DNA from: Pegea sp. RAD2-039
Lineage: Eukaryota > Chordata > Thaliacea > Salpida > Salpidae
Reading direction: 5' to 3'
Length of the DNA stretch: 64,000 bases
Assembly: GCA_034620365.1 (NCBI GenBank)
Contig: JAQGEQ010000284.1
Span: forward strand, 124,001-188,000
The position numbers were made by a program, and so were the translations under genes. Positions 10,255-25,094 of the stretch are shown here, piece by piece; the first letter of the stretch is position 1, and each line of letters begins with the position of its first letter. The notes beneath the pieces were generated by a model, which saw nothing but the letters and a program-made list of their open reading frames with translations, had not been told where the DNA came from and did no database searches.

Positions 10255-11500
10255 GACCATCTTCTATTTTCCGAATCGAAAAAGAAAGTTTGGTTTGACA
10301 CAAACGAGCGAAAAGTTCAAACAATTTTAGAAACAATGTAATCAGCTCATCATGTTGTTCTGTCAATGCTAAACTGTTCGCTAATAAAAGAAGCTTTTCG
10401 CGCTACCTGAAGCGTTTTGCACCGGAAACTTCGTGTAGAACAACTGATGAAAGAGCGTACTTAGGGTAATCACCTGTACGCATCTACCTATAACCACCGA
10501 AGGTTTTACGAAACCTTTAAATACTGCACGAAAAATTTATACGCAAGCTTTTTAGAAAAATATAAAGTTACCAAGCGACCATCGTGATTATTCTGGAATT
10601 ATTTCGTATTAATGATCAAATACCCTCGATAAAAATAAACAAGACCAATGCAACATCTCAATCCTTAGAAGGTCGACTTTTTTCAACTGCAGATAAATTT
10701 CTTGCAGAAAATTTGCGATGAAACAAAAATAATTTTTAAAATTTATATTCAAAGACATTCTATCGCAAATTCAGTGCATGATCAGAGGCACTACTGAGAC
10801 AAAATTTGATCTTTGACAAATTCGAGAAGATTGTCCAGAGTTACAAAAGGTTTGTGGACAATTAATTTGTAAACCTCACCAAAGCCTTCAATGTTGACAA
10901 GTTCGTTCTTGCAAAACAAATAGTAAGCTAAATTGTCTAGTATATACTCTCTTACCTTTATGGTGAGATCAACAAAGATCTACGCATCCTCGTTTCAAAT
11001 ACTTCTGCATAAGATCTTCATACTTAGTGATTTTGATGAGTAAGTCAAGATGCAGATGGTTGTAGAGAAAATAAAGTAACAGAGTAAAGTAGACCAAATA
11101 ATAAGAGACTCATGATACAAACGTTTTGTGCTGATTAACAGGTCGTCAATAAAAATGATTTTAACAAATCTTTGATGAAAATGATTAATTACAAATTTAA
11201 TACAAATGTCATTTCATACATCACTCCTGTAGACTCCAACACAGCCCTTTTAAGTTTATCAACCTTGATACTGTTTATAGAGGAGACCTGTTGAAGATTA
11301 TCAAACATCTAAAACATCCTCTACAGTTTAATAACTTGCTGATGCCAATATCAAGATAGAGTTAAGTTATCAATCTCTCTACGCCATTTGATGCAGAAAT
11401 ATAAATTTAAATAACTGCTTGTCGAAACTGAAATCAAAAAGGCAAATATTGATGATAGGTTTTATAAACAATTTGTTGTCATTGACGCTTTTTCTGTAGC
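10255..11500 (+). mobile_element. RTE-like LINE remnant, N-terminal half of reverse transcriptase region
   Basis: The plus strand resembles the linker and first reverse transcriptase blocks of RTE-type LINEs. Readable pieces are KKKVWFDTNERKVQTILE (about 10270-10330), SAHHVVLSM, KEAFRAT, VLHRKLR (about 10395-10440), YASTYNHRRFYETFK (about 10480-10520), FDKFEKIVQSYK (about 10815-10850) and FVNLTKAFN (about 10865-10895), the last corresponding to the conserved FxDLTKAFD block with the catalytic Asp replaced by Asn. Weaker similarity (YRGDLLKIIKHLKHPL, about 11275) continues to about 11,500. The copy is heavily broken. It covers the half missing from the piece at 8745-9600 but lies downstream of it, so the two are separate or rearranged copies. 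Confidence 0.65.
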
Positions 11501-14500
11501 ACACACGGTGGTCATTAGTAGCTTTTGAATTGATTCAGTCAACATTACCTCGAAATTATTTAACACATAAAATTTTATTGCTGTTGTGCTACATTTTGAC
11601 CACTTTACTTTACGGATTTCTTGCTGAAAACGAGTTAAATTGATAAAAAATTGATAAGTTTATACAAACTTGGTTTTATAAAGATAAACTTTTTTCATAT
11701 TTGTTTTTCTTTTACTGAATATCGAATTTTAAAAAAAGCACTTTACTCTCATATATTCTTATTTTTGAAATATAAAAAAATATTTTTTTTAGTTTTAACT
11801 TTCGCCTGTTATAAATTACAACAATACCAATATATTATTGTTAATTAGCAGTTACAGATTGAAATAGTTTTTAAAACTGGGATTTAAAAAGAGTTATTCT
11901 CTTGAATTAATAACTCTCTCTGTTTTGATTAATCATAATTTAAAAAATATTCAAAATATTATAAAAGCATTTATTCAACTGATTGATACAACTTGTAAGC
12001 AAATGAATATAACTAAAGAGGTTTTTACTTTAAACGAAATTCTACAAATATTCATTAGAGATGATAAAAGCCGACTTACTTATACTTTTAAATTCTTTTA
12101 ATCATACTTACAAATTTAAACTTTTATTGGTTTTAAAAACAAAAACCCATAATAAATTTTATTTTTATGATTTAATTATTCTCACATTTTATTTTTTTAA
12201 TATTAAACTAGTAATGTCGAATATATTTTGATGTTTCAAATCCATAAAAAATTTATTATTTATAAACTGTTAAAAAAATCCCCTAATAAAAAGATTTATA
12301 AGTACAAAAAAATTGTTTAAAAACATTTATCTTATATAAACTAGTTTTATGAATTTAAGTCGATGGAGGAAAAAAATATAAAACTTTTTTACTATATTCA
12401 CACAAAACGGAAAAATCATTTACCTAAGAATATATTTTATATCTGAAAATTAATGAGTATAATAACTTTGAAGTTAGATTAGCTAGAAATACATACTACT
12501 AAATAAATGATTTTTAAAATAAATGCAGTTTAAGATTAAGAAGAATTTTAATATGTAACTTGTAACATCTTTATTTTAACTTTTGTCCAAATTAAGTTTT
12601 GATTCAAGTTTATCTTAATTTAGTCAAATTGTAAAAAAACGAAGAATAAGAAAAAAAAATCATCATCTAAATTATCTACATTAAAGATAACTCATCTTAA
12701 AATTATTTTAAAAACACTAAAAAAGTTGCTTCAAGTTACAATATGAATCATTTGTAATTTGCTGAAATAATTAATTTCATCAAAAATGATTTTTTAATAA
12801 AGTTTCTTCTATAAGTTAATTTCGGTGAAGCCAAAAATAAATAATTTTTGAATGAAAGTTTGCAGCCGATATCATGCGTCAGTAGATAGCTACAAGCATA
12901 TGAATACTTTAAATTGTTTTGGTTATCAAAGATGTATCAATTTTACTCGAAAAAAAGTTTTCATTACGTAACGATCTTATGAGATATGTCTTTTAACTAA
13001 CAACAGTTAGAAAGAAATAGTTTTTCATAATTTAAAACAAGAGTACTTTGAAAAGATATCAAAATAAAATTGAAGTTAAGATAAGATAAGTATTTGTTAA
13101 ATACTGAGTTTAACTTTAAAAGGTAAGCGTTTAACCTCACATCGTTTAAACTTAATCATCTGGAAGTTTTCTCTTTCAACTCTTTAAAAAGTGAGACTCA
13201 AGATAAGAAAATGTTTTATTAATTTGTTTAAGTTCAAAATGTTAATTTTCAATAAAAAAAATTTGTAATTTAGAATAAATGTTAAGATTTAAAAAAAATT
13301 TCTTCAATTATTCTGTACAAAATTTGAGATTATTACTTTACTCTTCTTTCAATTTAGTTCATAATATTGTGATGTCTATTTTATATAAAAAATTGATATT
13401 CACAAATTTAATAAATTTGTAAAAAGTTTATTGAATGTATAATTGGAATTTGTTTCAAAGTGTTTAGTTAGAAATTTTCTCATCAAGCAACTAGATATTT
13501 ATATATAAGTTATTACTATGATCTAATCATAAGTTTCAGCAAAAAAGCTTTTATTTGATATCTTTATTTTTTTCATGAAATACTTTTAAATTTTAAATTA
13601 AGATTGTTACTACTTTTATGTGACTTAAGTAAAAACTTAAGATTAATCTAAATCTTTCAAGTTTTTCTTCATTTATTGAAAGTATTTTCTTTTTTCACGT
13701 TAGAAATTGTTGTTTCGATTTATTCTTTGTTAGGATTCAACATCATTTAGATAAAAGTTTAAAACTATATAAAAAAGAAGTGATACAAACAAGAACGGTG
13801 AACAATTACAAGAAACAAATTATTCGTTCTAACAAGTATTTGAAAAGAGAAGTTGAAATGAAAACTTTTAAGCTTTTTGTATAAATTTGACTTGAACGTT
13901 GTCAAAATATTCCGTCATTCAACAAATTTGTTTCTTCTTCTTTTAGTCTATTTTTAATCAATTACTTTTCAAACGTTTATTTATGCTTTTGAATCTATTT
14001 TCACTACTACGTCAGTAGAAGCACAAAAGACTATCGTGTTCTATTTGTACTTTGAAAATATTTAATTTAATCTTCTAATAACAAAGTAAATACTTTTTGG
14101 CATTTAAAATGATCAACATAACAATAGTAAATTGAAGCCGCCTCCATCAGGTGTTACGGCGAAATGAAACAAATACTCATAATCAGATTAAACAAGCTAG
14201 AATGACAAAAACTTCTTCAACCAATTACTTACTGAGGTAAAATCAATATTTTTTATCATTTATCAGTTTACAAAATGATTTAATGAATTTTATTTGATTG
14301 GCATTTCAAAAAGTTTTCTGTAGATAAAAAGGTATACGAGCATACTTTCATTTAAATATTTGCGATCGAATAAAGTTCAATAGCTACTTATGTTTCTCTC
14401 AAGTAGTTTGCTTGAAAATTATCCATCACGTTTCCGGTTTCTTATCAATTTAAGAAACTCTTAAAACTTCTAAAGTTCTAAATTTCGAAATGAAACTTAT

Positions 14501-16540
14501 CACTTCAATTAACAGTTTTGTAAATATTTGAAAGTAAAGTTTATTCGCAGAAAAGAAGAATTATCAAAAAATATCTTTAATTCATTATATCTAAAACACA
14601 AAATTAATTGGATAAAACTGTTGAAAAATTGAAGCAGAATAAAAGAAAGATCTTTTTAATTGCTTTAAAATATTTTTACAACATTTGTTTTAATAAATGA
14701 GAAACTCTCAACAGAAATTTAATCGAATATTTATTTTTATTACTCCTTAAAACCTGAGTTGTTTAACCAATTTAATAAGTTTTCAACAAATAAAATGAAA
14801 CTTCAAATATATCCGATTTTTAATAAGCTGGTTATGTAAATAAGGAAGCTGTTTGTAAAAAAGCTTTAATGTTATCCACAAAACACTCAATTTTCACAAA
14901 AGAAATTTATAAAAAATTTACATTTCATTCTAACTACCTTCTAACATTACTTTACATAACAAAGAATTCTTAAAAATTATTTCTTTTAAAAGTCTTTGAT
15001 GTTAGCAGCAAGTAGCATCTATTAAAAGTAAACTAACAAAAGAATTCTGTAACTTCAAAGACTTAATTATAAGTGTAAAAAACCCAAAGTGGATTTATCG
15101 TTATTAAGTAAAATGTTTAAAAAAGTTATAGTTGCAGTCAGACAATTTAACAAGTTATAGTTGTTTTTTGATTGCTAAAGATTTTCAGAGTATTTCAAAA
15201 GTAGCTTATATTCTAGAAATTTAATTAAAGTTAGATTTTATTTGTGACTTTATTAAACCAATGATCCTTTCAACAATTTGTTTCGCGGTTTACCAGTTGA
15301 TAATGTAATTTGATTAACTGCTGTACAAATCTTGACACCCTAAAACTAAACTAAGCTCTTGTCAATTACAAATAATTACAACGCTTCGAAATTAATTTAA
15401 ACTTTTACTTTTAATATAGATTTCAAACAATGATAACATGTCATTTTTGTCTCCTTCATTTATTTATAATCTAATTTTACATCTTGTAAATAAAGAAAAA
15501 GAATTTATTCAGCCAGTAAATGTTGCTTTGTATGAACAGGAGACACAAAACTGATTTCTTAGCAAATAATGACGCCACAAATACCAGTAAATATCTTTTT
15601 AACACCCTTTTCTAACCGCTAACTTCAGTTCGTTGACCTGCAAAGGTTAACAACAGCTTTTCATTTGCAAAATTACAATAGCGAGGCAAAGACTTTAGGC
15701 AAATATAAAACATGACATTTCGGTATTAGTACACTTGCTCACTATAACATAATTTCTAAATGTTTCCGACCAGCTATATCATCAGTATAAGGCCTCTAAT
15801 ATGTCACGTTAGCTTCAGACACTTGTGTTACATTATAAAGACATCGCTTTTGGTCACTAATACAATCTTTGTGGTTGTGATAATTCATTAGATTTTAAAA
15901 TTCGTTTAAACGTTTGCTTATTTCAAATACTTTCTTGGTTTGTTTAAAAATAATTTTGATTTTTTTTATTATTTGTAAAAACTTGTTTTGTTTAAATAAA
16001 TATTTTTTAAATATTTGTTTGTGAGGTTTGTATGTTATTTAAAGCTAATGTTGAAATTTATTTATTCATTTTTGCTTATTTATTTATCAAAATAAATAAC
16101 TTTTGAATCTGAATTTGTTATAGAAAAAGAATCAAATCATAAAACTAAATAAGAAAATAAAAAAAAATCTCGTAAAAGAATTCTGTCATGAAATAAATAA
16201 ATACCAAAACCATATTTCTTATCTCATTATAACCTCAGCAAGCAGGACAAATATTATTTCCAATAAAATATTTTATCTTTAAAACTTAATAAAGTAAATT
16301 TCAGAGGGTTTGTTTGTGATCTAAAACATTATTTAACATCACTTAAGGCTTAAGTATCACAATCAATTATGTCAAACATAATAGTTGGCTCTGAACGGTA
16401 GCTTAAATTACGTGATAGATACATTAAAACCCAGATGTTCATCCAGATGAAAATTCCATTTAAAGAGCACTTATTTCACTTCATACACCTTAATTAAAAT
16501 CTATATTGGGATGTTATCAAGCAGTAGTAGCTACAGTCTC
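11501..16540. other. Five-kilobase AT-rich intergenic stretch
   Basis: No gene, RNA or repeat could be supported. Short frames such as 11651-11848 lack any motif. One less AT-rich patch (about 15,530-15,870) contains TGACCTGCAAAGGTTA at 15636-15651, which resembles two nuclear-receptor half-sites (AGGTCA type) pointing away from each other; this is only a motif match. Confidence 0.5.
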
Positions 16541-16546
16541 GATATA

Positions 16547-16559
16547 GTAACCTAGCAAC
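16547..16559 (+). promoter_or_regulatory. RFX-type X-box motif
   Basis: GTAACCTAGCAAC fits the X-box consensus GTNRCC, spacer 0-3, RGYAAC, with a one-base spacer. RFX factors bind such sites in promoters of cilium genes. It lies in a less AT-rich patch (about 16,370-16,570), 75 bp before a possible short first exon. Chance occurrence is possible but the two half-sites fit fully. Confidence 0.35.
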
Positions 16560-16633
16560 ACAAGAAACGCGTTAACATTTGTTTGTTTTACTTATTGTTA
16601 TAAGTTGGTATTTTTTTGAACCACTTCAAACAG

Positions 16634-17323
16634 ATGTTTATTGGATTCAGGTAAAATTAATTTTTGGTTAGAAACCAAAATGGTATGTCCAATTATTTGA
16701 TATTTAATTTCAAGTTATATAATTATGATAAAAGAAATAATGTTACTCTAAATTTATATTAAAAGTTATTGTTTTACTTTAAGGTAAAAATATATTGAAG
16801 TTAAAGTAGTTGTTGTATAAAGGTTGAATTTATAACAATAGTCTAAAAGTAAAATAAAAACTTTACAAAACTTTACAATATTAGTATCATAATGTTACAT
16901 TATTTCCAATCTTTTTAATTTTCAACTATAATGAATATCTTATACAGATTTCTAATTCTTTTCATTACTAAACGTGACAAACGTTTCTAATTATTTCAGA
17001 TCTTCACGTGTAGAAGTTAGGTTATTATATATGTTGACTTTGAACAGACTAAAAGATCTAATCATTTCTAAAATAATTCACTAACAACCAATTCAGAAAT
17101 ATATTAATTAACAAGGTAATTAAAACCTTTGTGTTTGTATTATGCTTATCTTTATCACGTTTTACCACTTAAAAATTCCAATTTAAAATTTGATCTTACA
17201 GATAAATGGATGTTGCAACTAACATATTTACGTGACAACAACCTTACAAAAATATTCATTAATCTTTTTTCTATCGAAGAAAATGAAGATAAAAATTTTA
17301 TTGAAGCTAGCTTAAAAAAATAA
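16634..17323 (+). other. Possible small gene downstream of an X-box
   Basis: ATG at 16634 begins a five-codon exon (MFIGF) ending at a GT donor at 16651. An acceptor (TTATTTCAG) at 16991-16999 joins it in phase to a frame reading SSRVEVRLLYML, which ends at a stop at 17082-17084, giving 33 residues in all. A further exon-like block at 17202-17323 has a good acceptor (GATCTTACAG) and reads KWMLQLTYLRDNNLTKIF, ending LKK-stop. I do not recognise any of these, and they may be chance. They are listed because of the X-box just upstream. Confidence 0.15.
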
Positions 17324-20300
17324 TTTGAAAAATGTCTTTTATTAACTGCATAAAATTTATGTTTGTCTATGAGAAATATTTTAATTTCTTCTATTTTACC
17401 AAGTTTAACGAATGCTTTTAAAAATCCTTGAAATAAATCAAAATATTCTATTAATAAATTAGTTACTATTTTTACAAAAAACTGTTTAGTTTTATCACTA
17501 AGTCATCAATAGTCAAATATTAGCTAAACAAACAAATCTGAACAAAATTTTTGAAATTAGAGAAGATCTAATAAAGTAAAAGACCGTAAATAAACTTTAG
17601 CAGCTACTGAAAGCACATCAAAACGTTAAACTATATACATTTATTTATTTTCTGAAATTAACAGTTTAATTGTTCCATCAATTTCTTGATTAAAAATTTT
17701 AGAAGTACTTTTCTATATAACCGCAAAAGTTTAATAAACGTAAATTTTAAACACCTGTATTTTAACCTATCATATCTGCTTTTGACATCTACTTACTTCA
17801 AGGTTTGTTTAAAAAGTAAATAGCTTGTTTGATTAGCTTAATAAAACCGTTTGTTTTTATCGTAACGTTTTTATTTGCTTAACTTTTAATTATCACATTA
17901 AACTGAAAAATTTTATCTCGAATTTGTCATAAGAACAGATTTATTTAAGTATATCTGTAATCTAATTCTACTGTATTTTATTAAAATTAAGATTATTATT
18001 GTCAAAAATAATTTTCCATAACTAAATAAAAATGATTATAAAATTGTCTACAACCACAAAAGATATTCTAGAAGTATTTCAGATATTTTTCAATTAGAAT
18101 TTTACTGGTATTCAAATATTACTTATAAAATAGATGTTGAAATTTAGTCAAAGCGTTTTGTTCAATTAGAATGTTAAGAATATCTGAAAGTTGAACATGG
18201 TTTGATGTGGTGAACGTGTTTAAATAATTTTTCTAACATTTTCGTGCATTCAAATACTTTGTGCAAATAATTTTCTACTTTTAAAAGATAAAAGAATTAA
18301 AATTAGAAAGCTTGAAGACTGATTTTTCGACTTGCAGAGTATTCAATGAAGTTCAGACTTGATCTATTTCATAAGGTAGCTATTGACTTTGCAGTAAATT
18401 AAGACTTAACCAACTACAGAAATATCAGCAGCTTATCAAGTACAAGGTATTCGTCAAAAGTGAAAGAGATGACAGCATCGTTAAAAGTTATTGTTTAGTT
18501 AATTTTCAACCACAAAAACGTTTTCCAACAGAATTGAAATAAGATAAAAGATGTAAAGAGATAGTAAATAAAAACGTTTAGCTGCTACAAACAGTTTAAT
18601 TAAAGCTCTTTCAAACCTTCAAAATAAACTCCTTAAACACAAGACACTTAAATTGTAGAAAGTTGAATCACGCCAAAAGCCTAATATATCGACAAAAGGC
18701 CGGAATATATGAAGTAGATAGACAAACTTAAGTCAGTCCCTTTTATTCATCGCTGTTTTATTTCCCGAGTTGATGATGTCATATTTACAGGTGTAAGCTT
18801 AATTGCTAAAGCGAACAATAGCGTCAAATATTAGTTGTTCTAGATGTGTAGGTCCGTTGCCCTCAAAATATAAGAGAACAAAAGAACTTCCGGCGTTTGT
18901 CTAAACAAACTTCCAGCTCCAGCAGCTTGTGAAAGATCGATGAAAGTAGATAGTAGCTGTCAACTCACGTAAATTGGAATTAAAAGTAAATAAGCTGCGA
19001 GTGTTGAAGATATTGGTTGTTATCTTTTTAATAAACTTAAAAGCTTCCTGTGAAATTTTTTTGGTGTTTCCGTTCTTGTATTTGGGTCTTTATATATTTT
19101 AGATGAATGATAATTTTAAAACAACAACAATTTACAAAGTAAGCGGACAATAAAATTTTATAACTTTCTCACAAAGTGAATGCTTTAAAGTTTTAAATCT
19201 TTATATTGTCGCAACTAAAACGCTTCTTGTATGTAAACAAAAGTAAGATACTCATGAAAACTTAAAATAGTTTTTATCCAAGCATCTTTTTTTGGATATA
19301 ATTGATGACGTAGTTAATTCTGCTTAGTGATTTCCGTTTGCAAAGTGATGATACAAACTAAGATATCTTTGTAAAAATTTATCATCAAAATTAGAACTTA
19401 AATCTGTTTTTGCTACGTGAGAAGTTGTCATTAAATTTGTATTAAAGAAAAAAGTTTGTCTTCACCCAATAAACCAGCTTCTTTTGTGACATTAATGTTC
19501 CTGAAACAGCGAGAATCGAAAGCAAGATGCTGACGAAGTTATTTGGTCAATTCTGTTGAGCAAATTGCCAATTGTGTATCAGCCAATATTTGCTTCTCAT
19601 TTCTTCTATCTTTTAGTGATCGATTTTTTGAAAGTGTTAAAAAAGTGACTGCTTGTCAGTAACCTTCTATAAAGAAGTGCTTTTAGGTTTCACAAGTCAG
19701 ACAAGAAGTTAGTTGATACCAAGTTGTGCGATTACTTATTTTATTTGATGACTTTTTTATATAATTAAATGTCAGTAAATTTTAAAGCTTTTTTATTATC
19801 TACTTAAAGAGCTAGTTAAAGATTTCTCGAATTTCTTATTTCTAAATGTATTTGGTAGCTAGAAAAACAAAATAGTAATCATTTAGGTTAAATACAGAAA
19901 TCAGAAATATATAATTGAGTGAAATTCAAACAAAGTGACTTTTAATGGCTTTAATATGTCTTGTAATTGATATTTTAGTTATTTGTTCTATTTATCGATT
20001 AAACTTTGAAACTTTTTTATTTAAAATTTGTTTAAAAGATAAATAATTAACTTAAAGTTTTAACTTCTGAACAGAAGTGTTTTTAGATTGATTTTCTTAA
20101 TATAATTCTTCTAACTAAACAGGACAACTTAGAGAAGACATTTTATTTTTTCAGTTTGTTTATCAAAAATTTTTCAATTTCTGTTTTTCTATTTGTAGAT
20201 TTTATCAACATTAAAAACTTCATTTTCTTTTGTATTTTTTTTTTTGATAATCTATTTGTAATTTACTAAATAGAGAATCAATTCTCTAAAATTAATAATT

Positions 20301-21644
20301 TTTAAAGTTTTTGCGTAAATCAACTTTTCGACATTTGAAAACTTTCACTAAAAGCAATTTTCTGATATTTGAAACAAATTTTATTTGATCTTGATCTTCA
20401 CTTTTTTCGATTAAATCAATTTTCTTAATTTTTTTAAAAAGTTTTTGTAAAACAAAAAAATTATTTTCTTTAAAAGAATTGTTTTAAAAACCATTTAAAA
20501 TATTTCGCCGATAGAAATATTATAAAATCAATTATCTATTTTAATAATAGTTCTTATTTGTTTATGAAACTGTAATTTTTTATTCTTCAATTAAAACTAT
20601 TTCAATAATAAAATTGGATTAACTTTAAAGCAAAACTAACAAATAATTTCAAATTGCATTTTGAAAGATATATTTGTCATATAGATAGTAATCTAAACGC
20701 ATTTTTGCCAACAAAACTGAACCAGAAACTCTATTTAATGGAAATATGTGCTGAAGACTTGCTAGTTTTTAGTAGCAAAGCACTTATCACTATCTTAAAT
20801 ATTGATTTTGTTCAGTTATCGAAAATGATTTTGATTCAAATTGAAATTTTAGTTTTCGAGATGTTGATCGAAGAAATTTTTTGGTTTCATTTTCGATTTG
20901 ATCATAAAAATGGCGATTTTTATACTTTATACAAATATTTGGTCATTTTAGAAAACAGCCATTTTGTGTTCTTTAAACTATTTTTTCTTTAGGCTTTCAT
21001 TTTATCTGACAGCTAATTGAAAATAAATGGAAATTAGTGTTGATGAATACCAATGATTTGTTAGTTAGAGTTGATCAGAAAATGCTTTACTTGTTTTGTT
21101 TAACTAATCATAAATATTTCTAGTTAACTAATCAATTTAAATCATTTAATTTGACAGAATTTTATAACAGTTTTTGCCATTATCATTGTATATATAGTTG
21201 ACATTTCTAGTAATATTTAGAACAAATTCTAATATATTTCAAACGCTCACAATCTCACTACAACTTGTTTTTTTGTCAACAATAAGCAAAGAATTAGTTA
21301 TAAAATAATTTAGATTGAAACTAAATACTTTTGTCGCTGTTTGCTTCTTTATTTCATTCAAAGTTTATAATTATCTGACAAAATGAAGCAAAAACGAAAT
21401 TGAATCTTGCTAATTAATAGCGGAAGCAAGTTTTAAACAACTTTTTAGATTTTGATTAAACTAAGAAAGAAGATATTAGAGTTTCAGAAATTTCAAAAAG
21501 CTTTTTCTTTGTTTTTTTAACTTAATTTTAAAAGAACTTGAAAATTTTTTATGTAAATTTAAAAATGAATTTTATCTTTTATTGAAGACTTTTCTATAGC
21601 TATCTTTCTATTGTGACTTGTTTTTTATACTTCTATTTCCTGAA
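17324..21644. other. Intergenic region upstream of the Odd-skipped gene
   Basis: AT-rich, with no convincing exon. A 112-codon frame at 20654-20992 has no motif and no good splice context. The one notable structure is the GC-richer island at about 18,640-18,960, listed separately. Confidence 0.45.
18640..18960. promoter_or_regulatory. GC-richer island, candidate enhancer
   Basis: About 320 bp stand out from the surrounding AT-rich DNA by higher GC and low homopolymer content. They contain the palindrome-like TGATGATGTCA (18771-18781), AGGTGT (18789-18794, a T-box half-site) and a forkhead-like CTAAACAAAC (18901-18910). The island lies 2.7 kb upstream of the Odd-skipped start codon. Assignment as an enhancer rests on composition and motif content only. 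Confidence 0.25.
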
Positions 21645-24704
<3,060 letters not shown>

Positions 24705-25094
24705 ATTCATTTAGTTTAGTTTATTATTTCGAAGGCTTCCATTTTGTTTCTTTTAGTTTAAATGAAAAAATTTTTATAATCCCTTTTTAAAAGGCTACTT
24801 TTATAAAAATATTTAAAAGTGTTTATAGCTCTGTTATTATGTGCAAGTATTTATTTAGTTGTACAGAAGCATTTAAAGTTGTTGCTTAGTTTTAGCTTAA
24901 AATCGACGTTTTGAAGATTTATTCTTCTTATAATTAGTAAATAGACCATAAAAATAATTAAATGTTTAAAATGAAAGTTATTTTGAAGTTTTTTACTTTT
25001 CATCTTTGATTTTTTTTCTTTAATAACCTCATAAAGTTGAAATACAAATAAATAAAGATATCTTGTGATTTTATTTACAAAATAGAAAATAGAA
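24705..25094. other. Short convergent intergenic space (OSR and olfactomedin 3' ends)
   Basis: 390 bp between two convergent stop codons, holding both 3' untranslated regions. A minus-strand AATAAA is at 25070-25075, about 20 nt after the olfactomedin stop. A 93-codon minus-strand frame here (24851-25132) is a by-product of the last olfactomedin exon. Confidence 0.6.

Noticed and set aside
20654-20992. 112-codon plus-strand open frame upstream of the Odd-skipped gene
   Set aside because: No domain, no repeat partner and no supporting splice context; composition follows the AT-rich background.
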